64,000 bases of DNA, taken from Streptomyces venezuelae (GTDB lineage: Bacteria > Actinomycetota > Actinomycetes > Streptomycetales > Streptomycetaceae). Shown one piece after another: positions 8,976 through 17,507 of this stretch (positions are counted from its first letter, which is position 1; every line of letters starts with the position of its first letter). The position numbers were made by a program, and so were the translations under genes. A model generated the notes under the pieces. It saw only the letters and a program-made list of their open reading frames with translations, did not search any database and was not told the origin of the DNA. Where the stretch lies: positions 4,132,501-4,196,500 of the forward strand of contig NZ_CP029189.1 in the NCBI RefSeq assembly GCF_008642275.1, read 5' to 3'.

Positions 8976-9588
8976 TCGACCCCGTGATGTAACCCGGGGT
9001 TCGCCCGCCGTACCCACAGGGCTGGCAGGCTCCTGGGCAGCGGGATCCGGGGGGATCCCGAGAGTGGTCCGGGGGTAAGGGGGAGCGGCGCGGAAGACGG
9101 TCCGGCGATCTTCGCGAAGGCCGTGTTCCCGCTGCTCGGGGCCGCTCTGCAAGCCTGACGGGGGCGTGCGTCCACCACCACCGTGCGCCGGTGGCGCCGG
9201 GCGTGCGCCCCCTCGTGGCCGTGTCGCCGGACGGGCTCGCCGGCAGGGCGTCGACCGCCCTCGGGCCGGGTCGCCCCGCGCGGCTCCGGCACCGGGTTCC
9301 AGGGGCCCGGGAGGCCCGGGACGCGGCCCCGGATCCGGCCCCGAAAGCCGAGGTCGGAGCAGGCGGGGGAGCGGCTGAGAGGGCGCGGCCAGACGGCCCC
9401 GCGGCCACCCAGCCCGGTGATCGGGAACGCCCCGGCGCGGCATCCGGGCGGCAGAAACGGCACTTGTCGGGTTACCGTTCGAGTGGCCGTTGCGGGCTTG
9501 TGCCGTTTGACACGGGGGCGGGTTGTACCGTCACACTCCGCAGCGTCGCCGTACTGCGACCGAGTGCCGACCGGAGAGAAGAGCCAAG
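8976..9588. other. 613-bp intergenic region upstream of topA
   Basis: No convincing gene is present. Several open frames on both strands are long but have no ribosome binding site and low-complexity Arg/Pro/Gly/Ala translations. The 3' part carries the topA promoter (9507) and its ribosome binding site (GGAGAG at 9573). Confidence 0.6.
9507..9531 (+). promoter_or_regulatory. Candidate topA promoter with non-optimal spacing
   Basis: A perfect -35 TTGACA at 9507-9512 is followed by TACCGT at 9526-9531, a TANNNT box but only 13 bases away; CACACT at 9532 would give 19. Neither spacing is optimal. Streptomyces topA is known to be induced by changes in supercoiling, and an unusual spacer would fit that. 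Confidence 0.4.
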
Positions 9589-12420
9589 TTGTCCCCGACT
9601 AGCGAGACCGCAAAGGGCGGCCGCCGACTCGTCATCGTCGAGTCCCCAGCCAAGGCGAAGACCATCAAGGGCTACCTCGGCCCCGGATACGTCGTCGAGG
9701 CGAGCGTCGGGCACATCCGCGACCTCCCGAACGGCGCGGCGGAGGTTCCCGACAAGTACACCGGCGAGGTCCGCCGCCTCGGAGTGGACGTCGAGCACGA
9801 CTTCGCGCCGATCTACGTCGTCAACGCGGACAAGAAGGCCCAGGTCAGGAAGCTCAAGGAGCTGCTGGCCGAGTCCGACGAACTCTTCCTCGCCACCGAT
9901 GAGGACCGCGAGGGCGAAGCCATCGCGTGGCACCTGCAGGAAGTCCTCAAGCCCAAGGTCCCCGTCCACCGGATGGTCTTCCACGAGATCACCAAGGACG
10001 CGATCCGCGACGCCGTCGCCAACCCGCGCGAGCTGAACCAGCGCATGGTCGACGCCCAGGAGACCCGCCGCATCCTCGACCGCCTCTACGGCTACGAGGT
10101 CTCGCCGGTCCTGTGGAAGAAGGTCATGCCGCGGCTGTCGGCCGGACGCGTCCAGTCGGTGGCCACCCGCCTCGTCGTCGAGCGTGAGCGCGAGCGCATC
10201 GCCTTCCGCACCGCCGAGTACTGGGACCTGACCGGAACCTTCTCCACCGGCCGCGCCGGCGACGCCTCCGACCCGTCGACGCTGGTCGCCCGCCTGAACA
10301 CGGTGGACGGCAAGCGCGTCGCGCAGGGCCGTGACTTCGGCTCGAACGGACAGCTCAAGAGCGAGGTGCTGCACCTCGACGAGACGGCCGCCCGGGCGCT
10401 CGCCGCCGCGCTGGCCGACGCCTCGTTCGCCGTCCGCTCGGTCGAGTCCAAGCCGTACCGCCGCTCCCCGTACGCCCCCTTCCGTACGACGACGCTGCAG
10501 CAGGAGGCCTCGCGCAAGCTGGGCTTCGGCGCGAAGGCGACGATGCAGGTGGCACAGAAGCTGTACGAGAACGGCTTCATCACCTATATGCGTACCGACT
10601 CCACCACGCTCTCCGACACCGCGGTGTCGGCGGCGCGGGCGCAGGTCACCCAGCTGTACGGGGCCGACTACCTGCCCGAGAAGCCGCGCGTCTACGCAGG
10701 CAAGGTCAAGAACGCCCAGGAGGCGCACGAGGCGATCCGCCCTTCGGGTGATCGTTTCCGCACCCCGGCCGAGACGGGTCTGTCCGGCGACCAGTTCCGC
10801 CTGTACGAGCTGATCTGGAAGCGGACCGTCGCCTCCCAGATGAAGGACGCGGTCGGCAACAGCGTCACCGTGAAGATCGGCGGCCGCGCCTCGGACGGAC
10901 GCGACGCCGAGTTCACCGCCTCCGGCAAGACGATCACCTTCCACGGCTTCATGAAGGCCTACGTCGAGGGCGCGGACGACCCGAACGCCGAGCTCGACGA
11001 CCGCGAGAAGCGCCTGCCGCAGGTCGCGGAGGGCGACGCGCTCGCCGCCGAGGAGATCACGGCGGACGGGCACTCGACCAAGCCGCCGGCCCGCTACACC
11101 GAGGCCTCGCTGGTCAAGGAGCTCGAAGAGCGCGAGATCGGCCGGCCGTCGACGTACGCGTCGATCATCGGCACGATCCTCGACCGCGGCTACGTCTTCA
11201 AGAAGGGCACGGCGCTCGTGCCGTCCTTCCTGTCGTTCGCCGTGGTGAACCTGCTGGAGAAGCACTTCGGGCGGCTCGTCGACTACGACTTCACCGCGAA
11301 GATGGAGGACGACCTCGACCGCATCGCGCGCGGCGAGGCCCAGTCCGTGCCGTGGCTGAAGCGGTTCTACTTCGGCTCGGAGGACGCCACCGAGGTCGTG
11401 CCGGCCGACGGCGACCACCTCGGCGGGCTGAAGGAGCTGGTCACGGACCTGGGCGCGATCGACGCCCGGGAGATCTCCTCCTTCCCGGTCGGCGAGGGCA
11501 TCGTGCTGCGGGTCGGCCGCTACGGGCCGTACGTGGAGCGCGGCGAGAAGGACGCGGAGGGCCACCAGCGGGCCGACGTACCGGACGACATGGCTCCGGA
11601 CGAGCTGACGGTCGGGTACGCGGAGGAGCTCTTCGCGAAGCCGAGCGGCGAGTTCCAGCTCGGCAAGGACCCGGTCAGCGGGAACGAGATCGTCGCCAAG
11701 GACGGCCGCTACGGGCCGTACGTGACGGAGATCCTCCCCGAGGGCACGCCGAAGACGGGCAAGAACGCGGTCAAGCCGCGGACGGCCTCGCTCTTCAAGT
11801 CGATGAGCCTGGACACGGTCACCCTCGACGAGGCGCTCAAGCTGATGTCGCTGCCGCGCGTGGTCGGCGCGGACGCGGAGGGCGTGGAGATCACGGCCCA
11901 GAACGGCCGCTACGGCCCGTACCTGAAGAAGGGCACGGACTCGCGGTCGCTGGAGACCGAGGACCAGCTCTTCTCGATCACGCTGGACGAGGCCCTGGCG
12001 ATCTACGCGCAGCCGAAGCAGCGGGGCCGGGCCGCGGCCAAGCCCCCGCTGAAGGAGCTGGGCACCGACCCGGTCAGCGAGAAGCCGGTCGTGGTCAAGG
12101 ACGGCCGCTTCGGCCCGTACGTGACCGACGGCGAGACGAACGCGACGCTGCGGCGGGACGACGACGTCGAGACGATCACGCCGGAGCGCGGCTACGAGCT
12201 GCTCGCGGAGAAGCGGGCGAAGGGCCCGGCCAAGAAGGTGGCGAAGAAGGCCCCCGCGAAGAAGGCCACGGCCAAGAAGGCCCCGGCCAAGAAGGCGACG
12301 GCGACGAAGACCGCTGCCGCGAAGAAGACCGCGGCGAAGACGACGACCGCCAAGAAGACGGCGGCCAAGAAGGCCCCGGCCAAGAAGACGGCCGCGGCCC
12401 CGGCGGCCGCGGACGAGTAA
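9589..12420 (+). CDS. topA: DNA topoisomerase I
   Basis: Type IA topoisomerase of 943 residues that relaxes negative supercoils. The N-terminal Toprim domain begins with VIVESPAKAKTIKGYLG and contains ATDEDREGEAIAWHL; the active-site Tyr is residue 333 in FITYMRTDS. The C-terminal region has repeated topoisomerase C-terminal motifs of the form GRYGPYV/GRFGPYV instead of zinc fingers, and ends in about 70 residues of Lys/Ala-rich repeats (AKKAPAKKATAKK), a feature known in Streptomyces TopA to increase processivity. The start is TTG 9589 with GGAGAG ten bases upstream, giving the N-terminus LSPTSETAKGG; the in-frame ATG at 9523 lacks a site. It is the first gene of a DNA metabolism run (topA, tmk, holB). 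Confidence 0.96.
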   Translation: MSPTSETAKGGRRLVIVESPAKAKTIKGYLGPGYVVEASVGHIRDLPNGAAEVPDKYTGEVRRLGVDVEHDFAPIYVVNADKKAQVRKLKELLAESDELFLATDEDREGEAIAWHLQEVLKPKVPVHRMVFHEITKDAIRDAVANPRELNQRMVDAQETRRILDRLYGYEVSPVLWKKVMPRLSAGRVQSVATRLVVERERERIAFRTAEYWDLTGTFSTGRAGDASDPSTLVARLNTVDGKRVAQGRDFGSNGQLKSEVLHLDETAARALAAALADASFAVRSVESKPYRRSPYAPFRTTTLQQEASRKLGFGAKATMQVAQKLYENGFITYMRTDSTTLSDTAVSAARAQVTQLYGADYLPEKPRVYAGKVKNAQEAHEAIRPSGDRFRTPAETGLSGDQFRLYELIWKRTVASQMKDAVGNSVTVKIGGRASDGRDAEFTASGKTITFHGFMKAYVEGADDPNAELDDREKRLPQVAEGDALAAEEITADGHSTKPPARYTEASLVKELEEREIGRPSTYASIIGTILDRGYVFKKGTALVPSFLSFAVVNLLEKHFGRLVDYDFTAKMEDDLDRIARGEAQSVPWLKRFYFGSEDATEVVPADGDHLGGLKELVTDLGAIDAREISSFPVGEGIVLRVGRYGPYVERGEKDAEGHQRADVPDDMAPDELTVGYAEELFAKPSGEFQLGKDPVSGNEIVAKDGRYGPYVTEILPEGTPKTGKNAVKPRTASLFKSMSLDTVTLDEALKLMSLPRVVGADAEGVEITAQNGRYGPYLKKGTDSRSLETEDQLFSITLDEALAIYAQPKQRGRAAAKPPLKELGTDPVSEKPVVVKDGRFGPYVTDGETNATLRRDDDVETITPERGYELLAEKRAKGPAKKVAKKAPAKKATAKKAPAKKATATKTAAAKKTAAKTTTAKKTAAKKAPAKKTAAAPAAADE

Positions 12421-12430
12421 CACCGGGGCG

Positions 12431-12462
12431 GGGCCGGAGACGCCGTGCGGTCACTCCGGCCC
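12431..12462 (+). terminator. Probable topA terminator
   Basis: GGGCCGGAG (12431-12439) pairs perfectly with CTCCGGCCC (12454-12462), 11 bases after the topA stop. There is no T run. Confidence 0.5.
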
Positions 12463-12550
12463 GCCTGAGGACGGGCAACCCCTGGCGGGGCTGGAGGGGC
12501 CACCGGCAACTCCGGCCCCGCCGGCGTGTGAGGCGCGGGGTCCGGGGACG

Positions 12551-12618
12551 GAGCCCCGCGACGGGCAGAGCCGCGCAACGGGCAGAGCCCCGCAGCGGGC
12601 AGAGCCCCGCGACGGGGC
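12551..12618. repeat. 17-bp tandem repeat, four units
   Basis: Four adjacent units begin at 12551, 12568, 12585 and 12602, consensus GAGCCCCGCGACGGGCA, each differing by at most a few bases. They sit between the topA terminator and the tmk promoter in non-coding DNA. Confidence 0.75.
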
Positions 12619-12700
12619 CGGGCCGCCCCCCCGGAAAAGGTGGGTCCGGGGTCACACCCGGGCTTGTCCACAGGCCTCCGCAGCCGCCAAGCGCAGCGGA

Positions 12701-12706
12701 TAGGCT
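12701..12706 (+). promoter_or_regulatory. -10 box of a probably leaderless tmk transcript
   Basis: TAGGCT lies exactly six bases before ATG 12713, so the transcript would begin at or next to the start codon; no clear -35 is seen. Confidence 0.55.
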
Positions 12707-12712
12707 GGGCGG

Positions 12713-15700
12713 ATGACGCGAGCCGAGCAGCCGGCGGTCGTGACCGCCCCGGCGAACCCCACCTACGACGAAGCCCTAGCCGCGGACTCCCGCGAGCGTG
12801 CGGTGCGCGCGCTGCTGCGCACTCCCAGGCTGCGCCGGCTGTGGAGCGCCCAGTTGGTGAGCGGCATCGGTGATGCCCTGGCCCTGCTGGTGCTGGTGCT
12901 GCTGGCCCTCCAGGCAGCGGTCACGGAAGGGGGCTTCGGCGGCGGGTTCCGCGGCGCGGCCCTCGCCGTCGCCGCCGTCTTCGGGGTACGGATCGTCGCC
13001 ACCCTGCTCTTCGGCGCGGTCCTCCTCGGCCCGCTGGCCGGGCTGCTGGGCGCCGACGGCAAGCTGGACCGCCGCTGGACCATGATCGGTGCCGACGGGG
13101 TCCGCCTCGGGCTCTTCGTCGTGGCCCCGCTGTGGCTCGACTGGATCCCGGCCCACGCGCTGACCGCGCTGCTGGCCACCGTGTTCGTCTCCGGCGCCGC
13201 CGAGCGGCTGTGGACCCTGGCCAAGGAGAGCGCGGCGCCCGCCCTGCTGCCCGCGCCGCCGCCGGAGGGGGCGACCGTACGGCCGCTTCCGGACCACCTG
13301 GACGCGCTGCGCCGGCTGACCCTGCGTACGTCCTTCGCGGCGCTGCCGATCGCCGCGGCCGTGCTGCTCGCCGCGACCCTGGTCGGCAAGGCACTCGGCC
13401 TCGGCATCGGCTGGTTCGCCGCGAACCAGGCCGCCCTCGGCTCGTACGTGGCCTCCGGCCTCTTCGCCGCCTCCGTCTCGCTGCTGCTGCCGCTGGTGCT
13501 GCCCGGCGGGGCGACCCCACGTCCGCGTTCGCCGCTGGAGGGCCTGCGCACCCCCAAGGCGGGCGACCGGCCCGACAAGGGCCGTACGGGAGCCATCCCC
13601 CTTCTCGTCCTGAGCTGCGCCGCGGTCGCCGGGGCGGTGTCCTGCGCCGTGTCCGTGTCCGTACTGCACGCCTTCGACCTGGGCGGCGGCCCGGCCGCCT
13701 TCGCGCTGTTCGTCCTCGCGCTGGTCGGCGGCACCGCCGTCGGCATCCGCGCCACCCACGCCGGAAAGGTGCTGCCCGCCCTGTCCCGCCGCCGGCTCAT
13801 GGCCCTCGCCATAGCGGTCACCGGCATCGCGCTGCTGCTGACCGGGCTCGTCCCGGACATGGCCACCGTGCTCTTCCTCTCGCTGCTCGCAGGCATCGCC
13901 GCCGGCGTCGCGGCCAACACCGGCCACACCCTCCTGGACCAGGAGACCGAGGAGTTCCGGCGCGCCCGGACCACCGAGCACCTCCAGGCCGTCGTACGCG
14001 TGGCCGTGGCGCTCGGCGCGATCGCCGCGCCCGTCCTGGCCGCTGCGATCGGTCCGCACCGGCTGACCGGTGCCGAGGTCGTCTTCGCCCACGGCGGCGC
14101 CGCCTTCACCCTGATGCTGGTCGGCGCCCTGCTGCTGCCGGTCGCCGTGCTGGTGCTCACCAAGGCCGACGACCGCCGGGGAGTACCCCTGCGGCGGGAC
14201 CTGCGGGAGGCGCTGCGGGGCGGGGAGCCCGTTCAGGCGGCGTCCGCCACCGGGTTCTTCATCGCCCTGGAGGGCGGCGACGGAGCCGGCAAGTCCACCC
14301 AGGTCCAGGCGCTGGCCGACTGGATACGGGGCAAGGGACACGAGGTCGTCGTGACCCGGGAGCCCGGGGCGACCCCCGTCGGCAAGCGGCTCCGCTCGAT
14401 CCTGCTCGACATCTCCTCGGCCGGCCTGTCGAACCGGGCCGAGGCACTGCTGTACGCCGCCGACCGGGCGGAACACGTGGACACGGTGGTGCGTCCGGCC
14501 CTGGAGCGCGGCGCAGTCGTGATCTCGGACCGCTACATCGACTCCTCGGTCGCCTACCAGGGCGCCGGCCGTGACCTTTCCCCGACGGAGATCGCCAGGA
14601 TCTCGCGCTGGGCCACCGACGGGCTCGTCCCGAACCTGACCGTGCTGCTCGACGTGTCGCCGGAGGCGGCGCGCGAGCGGTTCACGGAGGCGCCGGACCG
14701 GCTGGAGTCGGAGCCGGCGGAGTTCCACCAGCGGGTGCGCTCCGGGTTCCTGACCCTCGCCGCGTCCGACCCCGGCCGCTATCTCGTGGTCGACGCGGGC
14801 CAGGACCCGGGGTCGGTGACCACCGTCGTACGGCACCGCCTGGACCGGATGCTCCCGCTCTCGGAGGCCGAGGTGGCCGCCCAGGCCGAGGCGCGGCGCC
14901 TCGCCGAGGAGGAGGCCCGGCGCAAGGCTGCCGAGGAGGCGGCCCGCAAGGCGGAGGAAGCGCGCCTGCGCGCCGAAGAGGAGGCCCGGCTGGCCCGCGA
15001 GGCCGAGGAAGCGCGGATCAAGGCCGAGGCGGAGGCCGCCCGCAGGGCGGAGGAGGAGCGGCTGCGCGCCGAGGAGGAGGCCCGGGCCCGGGCCGAGGCC
15101 GAGCGGCTGCGCCTGGAGGCCGAGGAGAAGGCACGCGCGGCGGAGGCCGAGCGGCTGCGCCGGCAGGCCGAGGAGGAGGCCCGGCTGCGGGCCGAGGCCG
15201 AGGAGCGGCGGCTGGAGAAGCAGCGGCGGGCCGAGGAGGCCCTGCTGAAGGCGGAGGAGGCACGCCGCCTGGTGGCGGCGGAGGCGGCGGCGAAGGCTGC
15301 GGCTGCCGCGGCCGCGGCAGCCGCGGAGGCTGCTGCGGTGGCGCCGCCGGCTCCTGCGCCGGCTCCCGCTCCCGCCCCCGCCCCCGCCCCCAAGGTCGCC
15401 ATGACCAAGAAGCCGGAACGGGAGCCGCACCCGGACGACGCGGTGACGGTGGAGACCCCGGTGGCTCCGGCAGCTCCGGCGGCTCCGGAGGCCAGGCCGG
15501 TCAAGCGGGTCGTCCAGCCGGACGACGTCACCCAGACCGTCCCGGTGCCGAAGATCGACCCGGCCTCCGCAGCGGAGACCGCGGTGCTGCCTCCGGTCCG
15601 CGCGGCCGACGAGACGGCGGTGCTGCCCCCCGTACGGCCGACCGACGAGACGGCGGTGCTGCCGCCCGTCCGCCCGCAGGCCGCGCAGGCCGCGCAGGCC

Positions 15701-16030
15701 CCGCAGGCCGCGCAGGCCCCGCAGCCTTCGCAGGACAGTGGTGGCGGGCAGGCCCGGTCCGCCACGCGGCCGACGGCCCGGCGTCCGGAGGAGAACCCGG
15801 CCGACCGGGTGCCGTCGGGCATCTTCCGGGACTCCGGCAACGACCGGACGCGGGAGCTCCCCGTCGTCGACGGCGAGGGCCGCCCGCGCCGGCCGCGCCC
15901 GGACTGGGCCGAGGAGACCCCGCTGGACGACCTTCCGACGCTGGCGGACGAACTGCTGGGCCGCCACCGGGACGACGAGAGCGGCGACGAGGGAGACGAG
16001 GGCGATCGGCGGCCGCGCCGCCGCCGCTGA
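12713..16030 (+). CDS. tmk: MFS-like membrane domain fused to thymidylate kinase and a coiled-coil tail
   Basis: A 1105-residue fusion. Residues about 45-490 form roughly 12 hydrophobic segments resembling a major facilitator transporter. Residues about 512-715 are thymidylate kinase: P-loop LEGGDGAGKST, TREPGATPVGKRLR, and ISDRYIDSSVAYQGAGR with the DR(Y) motif; this domain makes dTDP from dTMP. Residues about 720-875 are a highly charged Glu/Ala/Arg coiled coil, followed by an Ala/Pro-rich linker, three copies of ETAVLPPVR, and a disordered acidic/Arg C-terminus. The fusion is, from memory, general in Streptomyces (SCO3542-like). It probably supplies the cell's dTMP kinase tethered to the membrane; whether the transporter half moves a substrate is unknown. 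Start ATG 12713 fits a leaderless promoter. Confidence 0.93.
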   Translation: MTRAEQPAVVTAPANPTYDEALAADSRERAVRALLRTPRLRRLWSAQLVSGIGDALALLVLVLLALQAAVTEGGFGGGFRGAALAVAAVFGVRIVATLLFGAVLLGPLAGLLGADGKLDRRWTMIGADGVRLGLFVVAPLWLDWIPAHALTALLATVFVSGAAERLWTLAKESAAPALLPAPPPEGATVRPLPDHLDALRRLTLRTSFAALPIAAAVLLAATLVGKALGLGIGWFAANQAALGSYVASGLFAASVSLLLPLVLPGGATPRPRSPLEGLRTPKAGDRPDKGRTGAIPLLVLSCAAVAGAVSCAVSVSVLHAFDLGGGPAAFALFVLALVGGTAVGIRATHAGKVLPALSRRRLMALAIAVTGIALLLTGLVPDMATVLFLSLLAGIAAGVAANTGHTLLDQETEEFRRARTTEHLQAVVRVAVALGAIAAPVLAAAIGPHRLTGAEVVFAHGGAAFTLMLVGALLLPVAVLVLTKADDRRGVPLRRDLREALRGGEPVQAASATGFFIALEGGDGAGKSTQVQALADWIRGKGHEVVVTREPGATPVGKRLRSILLDISSAGLSNRAEALLYAADRAEHVDTVVRPALERGAVVISDRYIDSSVAYQGAGRDLSPTEIARISRWATDGLVPNLTVLLDVSPEAARERFTEAPDRLESEPAEFHQRVRSGFLTLAASDPGRYLVVDAGQDPGSVTTVVRHRLDRMLPLSEAEVAAQAEARRLAEEEARRKAAEEAARKAEEARLRAEEEARLAREAEEARIKAEAEAARRAEEERLRAEEEARARAEAERLRLEAEEKARAAEAERLRRQAEEEARLRAEAEERRLEKQRRAEEALLKAEEARRLVAAEAAAKAAAAAAAAAAEAAAVAPPAPAPAPAPAPAPAPKVAMTKKPEREPHPDDAVTVETPVAPAAPAAPEARPVKRVVQPDDVTQTVPVPKIDPASAAETAVLPPVRAADETAVLPPVRPTDETAVLPPVRPQAAQAAQAPQAAQAPQPSQDSGGGQARSATRPTARRPEENPADRVPSGIFRDSGNDRTRELPVVDGEGRPRRPRPDWAEETPLDDLPTLADELLGRHRDDESGDEGDEGDRRPRRRR
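15575..15673 (+). repeat. Three ETAVLPPVR repeats in the tmk fusion tail
   Basis: The nonapeptide ETAVLPPVR occurs three times with three-residue linkers (AAD, PTD), a 36-bp coding period. It lies in the predicted disordered C-terminal region. Confidence 0.8.
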
Positions 16031-16112
16031 CCCCGGCGCGGACGGACCGGGACGGGATTGTCGGTGGCGCCCGCCACAATGGGTGCACGGAGAGTGAAAG
16101 GTGGTGGGCGGG

Positions 16113-17324
16113 ATGCCCGTATGGGACGACCTGGTGGGACAGGAGCGGGTCCGCGCGCAGCTGACCGCCGCCGCCCGCGATGCCGACGCCCTGGTCACGG
16201 CCATCACGGCCGGGACCGCGCCGCCCGAGGGGTCGAAGATGACCCACGCCTGGCTGTTCACGGGCCCTCCGGGATCCGGGCGCACCACGGCCGCCCGGGC
16301 CTTCGCCGCCGCCCTGCAGTGCACCAGCCCGGACCGTGCGCTCGGCGGTGAGCCCGGCTGCGGGTTCTGCGACGGCTGCCACACCACGATGGTCGGCACG
16401 CACGCGGACGTCTCCACCGTCGCCGCGGTCGGCAGCCAGATCCTCGTCGAGGACATGCGGGACACCGTCCGCAAGTCCTACACCTCGCCGGCCACGGGCC
16501 GCTGGCAGGTCATCCTGGTCGAGGACGCCGAGCGGCTGAACGAGAAGTCCGCCAACGCGGTGCTCAAGGCCGTGGAGGAGCCCGCGCCCCGTACGGTCTG
16601 GATGCTGTGCTCGCCCTCCGTGGAGGACGTGCTGCCCACCATCCGCTCCCGCTGCCGCCACCTCAACCTCAGCACCCCCTCGGTCGAGGCCGTCGTCGAC
16701 ATGCTCGTGCGCCGGGACGGCATCGAGCCGTCGGTGGCCCTGGCCGCCGCCCGGGTCACCCAGGGGCACGTCGACCGCGCCCGTCGGCTGGCCACCGACG
16801 AGGCTGCCCGGGAGCGCCGGGCGACGGTGCTGAAGCTCCCCCTGCGGGTGGACGACATCGGTGCCTGCCTCAAGGCCGCCCAGGAGCTGGTGGACGCCGC
16901 CGCCGAGGACGCCAAGCAGGTCGCCGAGGAGGTCGACGCCAAGGAGACCGAGGAACTGAGGGCCGCGCTCGGCGCCGGAACGGGTGCCGGCAGCCGGATG
17001 CCCCGGGGCACGGCGGGCGTGATGAAGGAGCTGGAGGACCGGCAGAAGCGCCGTCGCACGCGCACCCAGCGCGACACCCTCGAACTGGCGCTGACCGACC
17101 TCACCAGCTTCTACCGGGACGTTCTGGCCCTGCAGCTCGGCTCGTCCGTCGCCATCGCCAACGAGGAGATACGGCCCGACCTGGAGCGGATCGCCCGCGC
17201 TTCGGGCCCCGAGCGGACCCTGCGCCGGATCGAGGCGATCATCGCCTGCCGGGACTCCTTCGACCGCAATGTCGCCCCGCTCCTCGCGGTCGAGGCGATG
17301 ACAATGGCCCTGCGCGCGGGCTGA
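16113..17324 (+). CDS. holB: DNA polymerase III delta-prime subunit
   Basis: Clamp-loader subunit of 403 residues. The N-terminal AAA+ domain begins MPVWDDLVGQERVRAQL and has the P-loop-like GPPGSGRTT near residue 50, with Arg in place of the catalytic Lys, consistent with delta-prime being a structural rather than ATP-hydrolysing subunit. A zinc-binding cluster CTSPDRALGGEPGCGFCDGC with four Cys follows, then the Walker B-like VEDAERLNEKSANAVLK and the sensor region LCSPSVEDVLPTIRSRCR. ATG 16113 is preferred to GTG 16101/16104 because GAAAGGTGG lies nine bases before it. CACAAT at 16075 may be the -10 box. It follows tmk by 82 bp, the usual bacterial order. Confidence 0.93.
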   Translation: MPVWDDLVGQERVRAQLTAAARDADALVTAITAGTAPPEGSKMTHAWLFTGPPGSGRTTAARAFAAALQCTSPDRALGGEPGCGFCDGCHTTMVGTHADVSTVAAVGSQILVEDMRDTVRKSYTSPATGRWQVILVEDAERLNEKSANAVLKAVEEPAPRTVWMLCSPSVEDVLPTIRSRCRHLNLSTPSVEAVVDMLVRRDGIEPSVALAAARVTQGHVDRARRLATDEAARERRATVLKLPLRVDDIGACLKAAQELVDAAAEDAKQVAEEVDAKETEELRAALGAGTGAGSRMPRGTAGVMKELEDRQKRRRTRTQRDTLELALTDLTSFYRDVLALQLGSSVAIANEEIRPDLERIARASGPERTLRRIEAIIACRDSFDRNVAPLLAVEAMTMALRAG

Positions 17325-17495
17325 CCGCGTCCGGGCCGCGGGAGGCGGTCCACACCCGGTTGACCGGCTCACCCGTACGGGCGAACCGGCCATCAGGGCC
17401 GGGCAGTGGCCGGTCCGTGCCGGGCCCGGCACGGACCACGGAAGGCCTGCGACCGTCCGGTCCCGGCTCGCCTGCCTGCGTCCTCCGTCAGGACG

Positions 17496-17501
17496 TAGGC
17501 T
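17496..17501 (+). promoter_or_regulatory. -10 box of a probably leaderless protease transcript
   Basis: TAGGCT lies exactly six bases before ATG 17508, the same arrangement as at tmk. Confidence 0.5.
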
Positions 17502-17507
17502 CCGGGG

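Noticed and set aside
8976..9588. Possible minus-strand genes upstream of topA
   Set aside because: Frames are open, but translations are low-complexity Arg/Pro/Gly, without starts or motifs.
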